A stretch of DNA of 35,482 nt from positions 1 to 35,482 of the forward strand of contig JAAFIL010000037.1 of the NCBI GenBank assembly GCA_013297775.1, written 5' to 3'. How positions within the stretch are numbered: position 1 is the first letter of the stretch; every line of letters starts with the position of its first letter. The notes under the pieces are model-generated. The model was not told the origin of the DNA, searched no databases, and saw only the letters and a program-made list of their open reading frames with translations. The DNA comes from Bacteroidota bacterium. Its GTDB lineage: Bacteria > Bacteroidota > Bacteroidia > B-17B0 > Aurantibacillaceae. Position numbers and translations under genes: made by a program. Below, piece by piece: positions 1-8,155 of this stretch.

Positions 1-1
1 T

Positions 2-253
2 GCGTTTACTCCTAATGGCGATGGAAACAATGAGATGTTTTTGGTTCAAGGTTGGGGCTTATTATCGGTTAACCTCGAAATTTTTGACCAATGGGGAACT
101 CTGTTATTTAGTAGTAATGACCAAGCCAAAGGTTGGGATGGAATGTATAAAGGTGTAAAAGTAAAAAACGATATGTATGTTTATAAAGCAACGGTTAAAG
201 TATTATCAGGTAAAGTGGTAACTAAAACAGGGCATATAAATGTGTTACGTTAA
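2..253 (+). CDS. C-terminal end of a T9SS type B (gliding-motility-associated, CHU_C) cargo protein, partial
   Basis: Only the last 83 codons lie in the window and the gene runs off the left edge. The visible part opens with AFTPNGDGNNE, the hallmark start of the gliding-motility-associated C-terminal domain, continues with IFDQWGTLLF and GWDGMYKG, and ends in KTGHINVLR. In known Bacteroidota proteins this roughly 85-residue domain directs export across the outer membrane by the type IX secretion system and is removed at the surface. What the mature protein does cannot be said, because the functional part is outside the window. The reading frame is open from base 2, so the ATG at 35 is internal and not a start. 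The same domain ends the large gene at 3021-6743, on the other strand. Confidence 0.9.
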   Translation, partial: AFTPNGDGNNEMFLVQGWGLLSVNLEIFDQWGTLLFSSNDQAKGWDGMYKGVKVKNDMYVYKATVKVLSGKVVTKTGHINVLR

Positions 254-589
254 GCCGTTAAATTTTTGGGATAATGGACATTTATGGTGCTGAAATTTGC
301 TGTAACCCTTGTTATTTTTTAGCTTTTAGCAAATTAGTACCTATGACTAAGAAACTGCTTTTATTGTGTATGCAGAATTGTATCAAAAGATACGTTCATA
401 GAGAGCTCAGAAGTGCTTACAGAAGTTTAAAACCAACTTACCAAGGCTGTTTACATTACAAAAACAGTAAAATAAACTCCTCCACAATGCCCACTTGAGC
501 AAAACGCCTAAAAATCACCTCCACAAATGTCCATTACGCCAAATTTTTACACTATAAACCGAGTAAATAATTAGATAATTTCAAAAGGC
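254..589. other. Gene-free stretch
   Basis: This stretch lies between the end of the plus-strand T9SS cargo gene and the end of the minus-strand S74 gene. It contains a 74-codon open frame (274-498) that resembles no family I know and has no plausible promoter. No strong hairpin terminator, tRNA or repeat was seen, although two genes converge here. Confidence 0.5.
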
Positions 590-2383
590 TTACTCTTTTA
601 TCATTTTTTTGGTATCAATCACTTTCCCGTCTAACACAAGTGAATAAGTATAAGTACCACTAGATAAGTCGTTGGCGTAAACTACTATTTTCCCTTCGCC
701 ACTTTCGTTGATGTTGACTGAACGAATTAGTTGACCGTCTGTACTGTGAAAGTGTAATTGTGCTTTTGAAAAGCCATTTGGCAAGTTGTAAGTAATAACA
801 GTACTTTCGGCAAAAGGATTAGGTACATTTTGATTCAAAACAATTACGTTCTTATCACTTACAATAACTGAAGATTTAATTTTTAATCTAGCGTCTGGAG
901 TGCTGGTCGCTAAAGTTTGAATCAGTTGTTTTAGTTCTTCTATTTGTTTTTGTTGTTCGGTGATTTGTTCATTTAAAGTAATAAACTTTGTGGCATCTTT
1001 TTCAATTTGTATTTGTTGTTCTTGAACTGCTTTTACTAACGGCACAACAAATTGTGCATAAGAAATGCTATATGATTCGTTTTCATTTTTGGGAACATAA
1101 ACACCATTAAAATTGTAACCTACCTCTTTTGCCGCTTTTTCTACTTCTTGAGCCAAAAATCCACTTTGTCGAATCTTTGTAGATTCATTAAAATTGCTGT
1201 TCATGTATATCGCTTTAATGCTATCAGGCATACTTTTTGTCATGAATTCTGTTAATTTTTTAGTGTCAAGATTATAAACTACTGGGCGTAAGTGTTTAAT
1301 AAATTCTAAACCTTTGACATCATCTTCGTTCACATTAGTTTTAAAGCGGGCATCCGATGTGGTATATATTCCAGAAGCACACTCTATTTGCGTTACTATA
1401 TTATTTCCAAGTTGCACCTTGTTTGGTCCAGAGACGATTGCATTGGCTCCAATAGCAGTAGCGTTAGTATAATTATTACCTGTTGCATCTTTATAGGCAC
1501 CCAAAGCTGTACAATTATCACCCATTGGACGCATATAGTAAGCAGTAAATCCTACCGCTGTACAGTTATTTGTGTTCATCAATAAAGCACCGTTACCTAC
1601 TGCGGTATTATTTTGTCCTGTCGTATTCCCTCCAAGAGCATTACTTCCTACGGCTGTATTATACTGTCCTGAGGTATTACCAGTCAGAGCATAACTACCT
1701 ACTGCTGTATTTTCGCGTGCATTATTGTTATAGAGTGCTCTCATACCTACCGCTGTGTTTCTGAACCAAGATGAATTAAAGTATAATGCCTGATAACCCA
1801 TCGCTGTGTTTTCAAAACCCGTTGTGTTATTATATAATGCTTGAAACCCGTTAGCCGAATTAAAGCTACTAGTATTTGAATAGAGCGCTTGATGTCCTGT
1901 GGCTGTATTTGCGTTTCCCGTCATATTAGTGTAAAGTGCCTGCGAGCCATTTGCTACATTATTCGCTCCTGTTGTATTACTATACAAACTGCTGAAGCCA
2001 TTGGCTGTATTATAATTACTAGTTGTTGCATTATATAAAGAAAATGCACCGTTAGATGTATTATAACTACCTGTTGTATTATTCTGCAAGGCAGCAATAC
2101 CATTAGCCAAATTATGGGAGCCTGTTATGTTTTCGTGTAACGCAAGAACACCATTTGCTGTATTGTAAAAACCTATTGTATTTTTATACAGGGCTGATGC
2201 TCCATTAGCTACATTGTAAAATCCGCCTGTATTCGTAAAAAGTGCGCCAACACCAAGAGCGGAGTTAAAACTTCCGCTTACACCAGACTTCATTGCATCT
2301 TTACCAAATGCTACATTACCTGTACCAGAGTTTAATCCACCTAGAGCATTTACTCCAAACGCAGAGCCGTCGCTTCCACTCAC
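590..2383 (-). CDS. Body of an adhesin-like surface protein: 17-residue repeats, S74 chaperone domain, coiled coil, T9SS type A domain; cut off from its signal peptide
   Basis: The open frame has 597 codons from a GTG. Residues about 10-340 hold more than a dozen repeats of about 17 residues built on the pattern ALYxNTTGxxNTAxG, like the head repeats of trimeric adhesins. Next comes TTSDARFKTNV followed by LEFIKHLRPVVY, typical of the intramolecular chaperone/autoprocessing domain of tail-fibre and endosialidase proteins (Peptidase_S74). A predicted coiled coil (VQEQQIQIEKDATKF to EELKQLIQTL) follows. The last 85 residues are a T9SS type A sorting domain (NVPNPFAEST, ending GKVIDTKKMIKE). The family knowledge suggests a secreted trimeric fibre. 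As it stands this frame has no export signal: the matching signal peptide lies directly upstream in the same frame behind a TAA (see 2387-2527). The GTG is therefore only the first possible start after that stop, not a convincing native one. Confidence 0.85.
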   Translation of the reverse strand: MSGSDGSAFGVNALGGLNSGTGNVAFGKDAMKSGVSGSFNSALGVGALFTNTGGFYNVANGASALYKNTIGFYNTANGVLALHENITGSHNLANGIAALQNNTTGSYNTSNGAFSLYNATTSNYNTANGFSSLYSNTTGANNVANGSQALYTNMTGNANTATGHQALYSNTSSFNSANGFQALYNNTTGFENTAMGYQALYFNSSWFRNTAVGMRALYNNNARENTAVGSYALTGNTSGQYNTAVGSNALGGNTTGQNNTAVGNGALLMNTNNCTAVGFTAYYMRPMGDNCTALGAYKDATGNNYTNATAIGANAIVSGPNKVQLGNNIVTQIECASGIYTTSDARFKTNVNEDDVKGLEFIKHLRPVVYNLDTKKLTEFMTKSMPDSIKAIYMNSNFNESTKIRQSGFLAQEVEKAAKEVGYNFNGVYVPKNENESYSISYAQFVVPLVKAVQEQQIQIEKDATKFITLNEQITEQQKQIEELKQLIQTLATSTPDARLKIKSSVIVSDKNVIVLNQNVPNPFAESTVITYNLPNGFSKAQLHFHSTDGQLIRSVNINESGEGKIVVYANDLSSGTYTYSLVLDGKVIDTKKMIKE

Positions 2384-2386
2384 ACC

Positions 2387-2527
2387 TTATGTGTTGGCAT
2401 TATAGGAAGAATTTTGAGCCTTTGTACTCATGCTTATTATTAAACAAGTTGGGATGCACATCATTAACTTTTTTACCAGCAAATTTGATGAGATCAAATC
2501 GTTCTTTAAGTTTAGTTTTTTTTTCAT
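2387..2527 (-). pseudogene. Signal-peptide leader of the S74 surface protein, ended by an in-frame TAA at codon 47
   Basis: From the ATG at 2527 the frame reads MKKKLNLKND, a hydrophobic stretch (LLVKKLMMCIPTCLIISM) and STKAQNSS, a good Sec signal peptide with the AQ cleavage site common in Bacteroidota. It reaches TAA at 2389-2387 and then goes on, in the same frame and without a gap, into GVSGSDGSAFG, the first residues of the repeat protein. One substitution (for example CAA to TAA) would explain it. Either the gene is inactivated, or the base is a sequencing or assembly error. The exact continuity of frame and the fact that the body lacks any signal make the join convincing. The stop is not in a homopolymer run, so slippage or phase variation is unlikely. 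Confidence 0.85.
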
Positions 2528-2971
2528 GATTCTTTGTTTTTAATGTTAGATTTTACCTACTCTGTTAAAGCTTTTTGGCATCCGCTTAAATAATTTGTTG
2601 TGTGATTAGTTTTGGATTCAAAATTAGAGCTAAAAGCATGCCCTAAAAAGGAACACAACTCACAACTTTAGTTTCAGTTTACAAGTGGTTATTTTTTTTT
2701 AATCACCTAAGGAAATTAGTCTTAAAGCCATTACTAAAAGAATTAAGTTAAAGTATTTTTAAAAGAATCACCTCTTACGCTAGGGTTATAGCATTCTATT
2801 CAAAAAAAACAGCCACTTATGAAGCCAAATACATTTTCCGTTCAAAAAAAGCTCAAGGTCAAAAGTTGGGGATTGATGAGCTGTTTCAATACCGCTAATC
2901 AATCCCCACGATATAGGAATGGCCAGAAATAATCTAGAACGACTTCGTATGGGCGTAAAATTTTACCCCAT
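2528..2971. other. Gene-free stretch with an 11-bp inverted repeat
   Basis: It holds the putative S74 promoter on the minus strand and, at 2867-2877 and 2898-2908, a perfect 11-bp inverted repeat (TGGGGATTGAT / ATCAATCCCCA) around a 20-base loop. The loop and flanks match no RNA family that I recognise, and no run of T follows it on either strand. No credible coding frame was seen. Confidence 0.5.
2619..2626 (-). promoter_or_regulatory. Candidate -7 box TAATTTTG for the S74 surface-protein gene
   Basis: On the minus strand this is an exact match to the Bacteroidota -7 consensus TAnnTTTG, about 90 bases before the ATG at 2527. A T-rich patch (CTTTTTAG) sits about 18 bases further upstream, where the TTTG -33 element would be. 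It is the same octamer found before ccoI and ccoS. The assignment rests on the octamer and its position only. Confidence 0.4.
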
Positions 2972-3004
2972 AAAAAAAGGCTACTGTTTAGGTAGCCTTT
3001 TTTT
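2972..3004. terminator. Strong bidirectional intrinsic terminator
   Basis: A perfect 13-bp stem (2972-2984 with 2992-3004) carries the core GGCTAC/GTAGCC, a 7-base loop (TGTTTAG), and A and T runs on the two sides, so it can work on both strands. It lies 16 bases past the stop of the minus-strand gene at 3021-6743, its most likely user. Confidence 0.85.
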
Positions 3005-3020
3005 AAGTAGTTAAGTAAGT

Positions 3021-6000
3021 TTATCGGTATAAGCTGATAGTACCTTTTTCTTCAAATTCTTTATCATCTTTACCTTTAGCTTTGATGATGTAGAAATAAG
3101 TGCCAGGTGCTGACTCTCTACCGTATTGGTTTTTACCATCCCATTCAATGTTTCCTTTTTCGCTAACCATTTCAAACACTAAATTACCCCATCTGTCGAA
3201 GATGCGCGCATCAATATTGGTAAGATTTTGCGTTAGTAAGAAGAATTTATCGTTTGAGCCATCACCATTAGGCGTAAATACATTTGGTACGGTTAACTTC
3301 GATCCAATATCTACTAAAATTACTTGCGAAACAGAGTCTATACAAGAGCCTTTAGTTGCAATTAAAGTTACCAAGTAAGTACCAGCTTGCTGGTAAATAG
3401 TGCTAGTGGTAATGTTGGTGGTAGTAGTTTGTACAATACCATTTCCGAACGACCAATTTGAAGTAATACTAGCCGTAGGCGCAATAGAACCGCTAGAAGA
3501 ACTGGTATTATTAAAGCTAACTGTTAGAGGTGAGAAACCACTAGTTGGGTTAGCTACCATGCCTGCCGTTAAAGTACCGTTAATAACTTCGACTGTAGCA
3601 GTAGCTTGACAGCCATTGATAGTATTGGTAACAATTACTCTATATTCGCCAGTGCGATTTACGTTTGTAAATTGACTACCGATGGTGAAACTAGGGGTAA
3701 TACCTTGTGCATTAAGCGGATTTTCAGCAGTCCAAGAGTAGGTGTAGGCCGACAAGGTATTGCTAACAATAGGCGCAACCCTAACACTTTGTGCACCGCA
3801 ATCTAAAATGAATGGTGCGGGTGCATTTGGCGAATTTAAAATTGGAGGCGTTGTATTCTCCGTAACAGTTGTTGTTCCAATTCCTAAACAACCATTAACT
3901 AAGTCTCGAACGGTTACTGAATAAACCCCTGCTACACCCGCATTAAACGACGAGCCAATTCCTGGTAATTGAGGCGAGGGTGCAACCCATCCAATTGCCG
4001 AAACAGGTGCACCTGTTGGCGAGGTAACTGCCGAGAAATTTAAAACGACAGGCGTGCCGTAACAGGTAATGCTCGAGGGTGCTGTAGAACGAATGATACC
4101 AACCGTTGGTGTGCGAATAGACTGCGTAATTGGAAAAGGTTGAGTCGTTTTACAAGCATTGCTGGCATCTGTTACCTCTAACGAATAGGTGCCTAAATTT
4201 GTAATAGCTGGATTGGTAGTAGTACTAATACTGATTGAATTTTGCGGAATTTGTGTATTAGTTGGCGTAATCCATATCACACTTGTATTAGCTGTAGTTG
4301 AAGAACCTAAAGCTGTAATATTAGGTGTATAACAATTAAGTGCAAATGCCGTTTGAGTTTGACTTAACGCTGTTATCAATGAGTGTGGCGGAACGGTATT
4401 TTGAAGTATAGTTAAATTAGAGCGGCTCTCACATTGATTACTATTATCTTTTACAACTAAAGTATAGGTACCTGGGATTGTAATTACAGTTGAGGCATTT
4501 GATGAAGTGGCGTAATTAGTACCTGTAAACCCTGGGGGTAAATAAGTTTGGGTAATAACAGCATTTTGGACAGTACCCGTACTTATTGGATTAACCACGT
4601 TAATAGTAGTAGTGTTACGTGGCGCACAACCTAAAGTAAAGTTAGTATTACTGGTAACCGAATAAGTTGGGAAACCTAAATTGCTTGTTATGGTAACTGT
4701 TTTAGCAACAGTACATCCGTTTACGGTATTCTCTAACACAAATGTGTGTGTGCCTGGTGTTGAGTTAGCATAGATGGAAACAGTACCTGGAATACACGCT
4801 GGCATTGGGCCACCACTAGGGCTGAACCAAAAGTGACAGAATATGCCACCTGCGGTAGGTGTTAAGGCTGTACCCGTAAATGTTACAATAGCACCAGGAC
4901 CACACGTAATGCTTTGTAGGGTAGGCGAAACGGCAGAGGTGGGTGGTATAATATTTATAGGCACACTAAATACTGTTGAAGCCGAACAATTGGTTGCGGC
5001 ATCTAAAGCCACAACGGTTAAGGTTTGTGGTTGAGTAATAGCTACCGAAGAGGCCGTTGTACTTAACGAAAGGCTAGACCACGTATAGGTTAAACTACCA
5101 TAGGTATAGCTGGTTGCTGGGACTAATGTTACCGTTGGGTTTTTACACGTTATACTGTTGCTGTTAGAGGTATTTAATACACTAAATGTTACAGGTGGAG
5201 GTGCAGGTAAAACATTTAAAGTGCGTGTGATAGGACAGTTACTGGTATCGGAGGCGGTAATGGTTACCGTACCTGGAGTATTATAGGTGGCAATAGTACT
5301 CGATACGTTTAAACTAAGTGGTGTAGGCGACCAAATGATGGTTGGGTTAACACTAGCCGACCCAGCTGCTGTACATGAAGCTACGGCAATGGTATTTGTG
5401 CAACCAGGTTGAATAATACTGGCTACCAACTGAGGGGCTGGCGTAATAACAACATTCAATGTTTTAGTGATAGGTACACACGAACCTGCTGGGTTCATAG
5501 TTACCGTATATTGGCCTGAAACGTTAGTTTGGAAAACTTGGTTAGTGAAGTTAGGTATTGCATAAGCTGGAGGAACCGAGCCAAATAAGCCTTGCCAAGA
5601 ATATGGACCTAAACCTGCTGGAAGGGTAATGGTAGCACCTGCTGCGCCACAAGTAGGAATGTTAATAAAGGGTGTGCCTGCTGGGAAAGAGTTACCGTTA
5701 CCAACAATGGTCATAGGAGAACATTTGGCATCGAAATAAACGTAACCTGCATGGCCACCAAGAGCACAATCAATAGCATAAACGTCGAGTGTTACAGCGT
5801 TACCAATGTTAGCTGATAAATCTATGGATGCTGGAACCCAAGCTGGGTTATAGCGATAACCACCAGAACCTAACGAAAATGTAGGTGCACCAGGTTGTGT
5901 ACCACAAGCGGTACCCGCTGCGGTAGAAACTTGAGGACAAGCTAGAACTGTCGAAGTGTTTGTTACAGTATTGGTGATTGTTACACGAATTTTGAACCCA

Positions 6001-6743
6001 GGTTGGTCGCAACAAGTGTGATTGGGATCGTTTAATACAGCACGGTAAGCATACTGAAATAAAGCATTAGTAGGCGAAATGGTATAAGTTTTAGATAAGC
6101 GAATAACTTTTGCACCGCTATTGGCATTGTTTAAACGGATATAACAGGCACCCGCAGGTTGTGTATTAGAAATAGCATCAAAGTAGGAAGTAACAATGGA
6201 GGCAGAGGTGGTTCCCATAAAAGGATCACTTACTGGACCATTGTAAACCGTATAATTACTGGTTGCCCCAGTAACAAATGGTGTAACACAGAAATCGGCA
6301 TTAACACCACCAAACACATCCCAACCGTTAACTATTCCGCCAAATTGCGGACCAGCATTAGCTGTTGCGTCTTCAAAGTCTTCGTTTGAACAAGCCCCAC
6401 TACTGGGCAATGAAGCCCCTTTGGCTGCAATTTTTGCAGGAATAACAATAGGGTCGTTTACGAAAGGAAATGAAGGTGCTGCTACGCTAACATTGTACTT
6501 AGCGTTGATGTACTGGCGTTTAGCACGGTTCATAAACACTTTAAACTCTTGACCATAACAGCCATTAGTTACAGCAGCAGCAGATGCGGCTTGTTCGTCA
6601 AATCCATCTAACGAATCTGAATTAAAAGTATGCGTGAAAAAGTTATCTATGGCTGCGGCTTCTGTTTGGGCATAAGAATTAAACCCAAAACAAAGCAACA
6701 GGGCAATAACCACACGCGTTAAATTTGTCTTTATTTTTTTCAT
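3021..6743 (-). CDS. Large secreted adhesin-like protein with Ig/PKD-type repeats and a T9SS type B sorting domain
   Basis: The protein has 1240 residues from the ATG at 6743. An in-frame ATG at 6785 exists, but only the later start puts MKKIKTNLTR and a hydrophobic core directly ahead of NSYAQ|TEA, a normal Sec signal peptide. Residues about 90-330 form a beta-rich, Cys-containing module (SNEDFEDATANAG, then GGHAGYVYFD) of the jelly-roll/lectin-like kind seen in surface proteins. About 650 residues of Ser/Thr-rich Ig-like repeats follow, each with a paired-Cys pattern such as SITCKNPTVTL, SITCGPGAIV or ALNCYTPNIT. A PKD-like domain (SGFSPLTVSFNN to AGTYLVTLIA) precedes the type B sorting domain (VPNVFTPNGDGSND to EEKGTISLYR). 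It is probably exported by T9SS to the surface. The ligand is unknown and I see no enzyme motif. Confidence 0.88.
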   Translation of the reverse strand: MKKIKTNLTRVVIALLLCFGFNSYAQTEAAAIDNFFTHTFNSDSLDGFDEQAASAAAVTNGCYGQEFKVFMNRAKRQYINAKYNVSVAAPSFPFVNDPIVIPAKIAAKGASLPSSGACSNEDFEDATANAGPQFGGIVNGWDVFGGVNADFCVTPFVTGATSNYTVYNGPVSDPFMGTTSASIVTSYFDAISNTQPAGACYIRLNNANSGAKVIRLSKTYTISPTNALFQYAYRAVLNDPNHTCCDQPGFKIRVTITNTVTNTSTVLACPQVSTAAGTACGTQPGAPTFSLGSGGYRYNPAWVPASIDLSANIGNAVTLDVYAIDCALGGHAGYVYFDAKCSPMTIVGNGNSFPAGTPFINIPTCGAAGATITLPAGLGPYSWQGLFGSVPPAYAIPNFTNQVFQTNVSGQYTVTMNPAGSCVPITKTLNVVITPAPQLVASIIQPGCTNTIAVASCTAAGSASVNPTIIWSPTPLSLNVSSTIATYNTPGTVTITASDTSNCPITRTLNVLPAPPPVTFSVLNTSNSNSITCKNPTVTLVPATSYTYGSLTYTWSSLSLSTTASSVAITQPQTLTVVALDAATNCSASTVFSVPINIIPPTSAVSPTLQSITCGPGAIVTFTGTALTPTAGGIFCHFWFSPSGGPMPACIPGTVSIYANSTPGTHTFVLENTVNGCTVAKTVTITSNLGFPTYSVTSNTNFTLGCAPRNTTTINVVNPISTGTVQNAVITQTYLPPGFTGTNYATSSNASTVITIPGTYTLVVKDNSNQCESRSNLTILQNTVPPHSLITALSQTQTAFALNCYTPNITALGSSTTANTSVIWITPTNTQIPQNSISISTTTNPAITNLGTYSLEVTDASNACKTTQPFPITQSIRTPTVGIIRSTAPSSITCYGTPVVLNFSAVTSPTGAPVSAIGWVAPSPQLPGIGSSFNAGVAGVYSVTVRDLVNGCLGIGTTTVTENTTPPILNSPNAPAPFILDCGAQSVRVAPIVSNTLSAYTYSWTAENPLNAQGITPSFTIGSQFTNVNRTGEYRVIVTNTINGCQATATVEVINGTLTAGMVANPTSGFSPLTVSFNNTSSSSGSIAPTASITSNWSFGNGIVQTTTTNITTSTIYQQAGTYLVTLIATKGSCIDSVSQVILVDIGSKLTVPNVFTPNGDGSNDKFFLLTQNLTNIDARIFDRWGNLVFEMVSEKGNIEWDGKNQYGRESAPGTYFYIIKAKGKDDKEFEEKGTISLYR

Positions 6744-6860
6744 GTTTATAAAATTAACATTTTCTAACTGCACAAATCGTACCAAAAATTGTTAAAACAC
6801 ATGAATTAGGCAAAAAGTATTGCAATAAAATGGAGGAATGACTATGAAATTTAAAAATTT

Positions 6861-7547
6861 CTATTTTTTGAGTTTGTCTTTAAATACTTTCTCAAATTTT
6901 TCGACTTTGGGTTGAATAACATAGCGGCAATATCCCTCCGATCCATTTTGGTTAAAATAGTTTTGGTGGTAATCTTCGGCTGGATAGAATTTTTCAAAAG
7001 CCGTTATTTCGGTAACTACAGGTGCCGAAAAAGCACCACTTTTATTAAGCTCGGTTTTATATTTTTCGGCAGTGGCTTTTTGTTCGGGGGTATGGTAAAA
7101 AATAGCCGATCGGTATTGCGTTCCTCTATCCGCGCCTTGTTGATTAAGTGTGGTTGGGTCGTGTGTTTTCCAAAATACTTCTAAGAGTTCATCAAAACTA
7201 ATTTTACTAGGATCGAAAACGATTTGAGCAACTTCGGCATGCCCTGTAACGCCCATACACACCTCGCGGTAACTTGGGTTTTTGATGTGCCCACCGCTAT
7301 ACCCACTTTTTAAACTCAAAACCCCATTCAAACGTTGAAAAACGGCTTCGACACACCAAAAACAACCGGCTCCAAAGGTGGCTGTATCTATTGTTGTATT
7401 CATACTTTTAGTATTTTTTAGTTCGGTAACTGAATTTGTTTTTGAAGGTTCGGTAGCAGTTTTAACAGGTGCATCTGTTTGTGCACAGGCCATTGAGAAA
7501 ACTAGTACAAACAAAATACCAATGCCCATTTTTACTTTAGAGTTCAT
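6861..7547 (-). CDS. msrA: Peptide-methionine (S)-S-oxide reductase MsrA, exported form
   Basis: The enzyme reduces methionine S-sulfoxide in proteins back to methionine. The catalytic GCFWC motif is at residues 61-65 (nucleophile Cys62), followed by GYSGGHIKNPSYREV, GHAEVAQIVFDP and the EDYHQNYF substrate-pocket motif. The recycling Cys207 sits in GYCRYV. The catalytic domain is normal in size, but about 50 residues precede it: a signal peptide (KMGIGILFVLVF) ending SMACAQ, then a Thr/Lys-rich linker. The protein should therefore act outside the cytoplasm, either as a lipoprotein on Cys21 (the -3 residue is Ser, so the lipobox is imperfect) or as a soluble periplasmic enzyme. It is encoded 8 bases after the small secreted protein at 7556-8089, so the two are probably cotranscribed. 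Confidence 0.95.
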   Translation of the reverse strand: MNSKVKMGIGILFVLVFSMACAQTDAPVKTATEPSKTNSVTELKNTKSMNTTIDTATFGAGCFWCVEAVFQRLNGVLSLKSGYSGGHIKNPSYREVCMGVTGHAEVAQIVFDPSKISFDELLEVFWKTHDPTTLNQQGADRGTQYRSAIFYHTPEQKATAEKYKTELNKSGAFSAPVVTEITAFEKFYPAEDYHQNYFNQNGSEGYCRYVIQPKVEKFEKVFKDKLKK

Positions 7548-7555
7548 GGTTGCGC

Positions 7556-8089
7556 TTATTTATTATCAATGGGTTGATTGGTGCTGGTGTTAGCGGCATT
7601 AGGATCTTTATTTTTGTTGGCATCCTTTTTTTCTTTTTTAGGTTTACCGCCTTTTTCGCGTCCAACAAAATCGAATGCTTTTTTGGGTTTATCGTTTTTG
7701 GTAATTTTTATGGTGCCTTCAATGTCCCATTCTTGCACTTTAAAATTCATAAGAATAGTTTGATCTTTTTCGTCGGTAGTGCTGGCTTCTACTTCTAAAT
7801 AGCGCACTTCGGTTTCGGTTTCATCCATAAACGTCGAGTCTTTGTTAATACGGTATTTAATCCACTTGTATTGCAATTTATCGTAGAGGTAATCACTAAA
7901 CAGTTTTCCATCTTTAAATTCTAATAAATCTACAACTGGTTTGCGAGGCGCACTACCTTCTTTTATCTCGCTTAGATTAATATTAAATTTACGTTTGTGC
8001 AAAGCATCGTATTCTTTTTTATTTGCAAATGCCACAAGTAAACAGATAACTGGCAATAAAACGAGTAAACTTATTTTTTTGAACTTCAT
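7556..8089 (-). CDS. Small secreted protein of unknown function, upstream of msrA
   Basis: The protein has 177 residues from the ATG at 8089. This start is preferred over the in-frame ATG at 8131 because MKFKKISLLV plus a hydrophobic core (LLPVICLLVAFA) makes a standard signal peptide, and the upstream part reads like untranslated leader. The middle holds beta-strand-like segments (RYLEVEAST, ILMNFKVQEW, EGTIKITKND). The last 35 residues are very rich in Lys, Asn and Asp (GGKPKKEKKDANKNK) and look disordered. I recognise no family. It is the first gene of a probable two-gene operon with the exported msrA, which hints at a role in the cell envelope but does not show one. Confidence 0.75.
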   Translation of the reverse strand: MKFKKISLLVLLPVICLLVAFANKKEYDALHKRKFNINLSEIKEGSAPRKPVVDLLEFKDGKLFSDYLYDKLQYKWIKYRINKDSTFMDETETEVRYLEVEASTTDEKDQTILMNFKVQEWDIEGTIKITKNDKPKKAFDFVGREKGGKPKKEKKDANKNKDPNAANTSTNQPIDNK

Positions 8090-8155
8090 AATTTGTACTT
8101 TTATAAGGTAAAAATAGAAAAAATTACGCATTCTTATCGTTAAATAATATAAACA

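Noticed and set aside
274-498. 74-codon open frame as a small gene
   Set aside because: The peptide has no domain, no export or membrane pattern and no promoter, and the region has no other support for coding.
2387-2389. Alternative genetic code or programmed read-through to explain the TAA inside the S74 gene
   Set aside because: TAA ends many other genes in the window (for example rarA's convergent neighbour, ccoP and hemN), and no read-through context or recoding element is visible.
6744-6785. Upstream in-frame start for the large T9SS protein (Met at 6785)
   Set aside because: The added residues precede a complete signal peptide that starts at 6743, so they are probably untranslated. 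The same reasoning set the starts at 8089, 12974 and 15821.
7378-7798. Plus-strand open frames over msrA and its neighbour
   Set aside because: They are antisense shadows of well-supported minus-strand genes with no independent motif.
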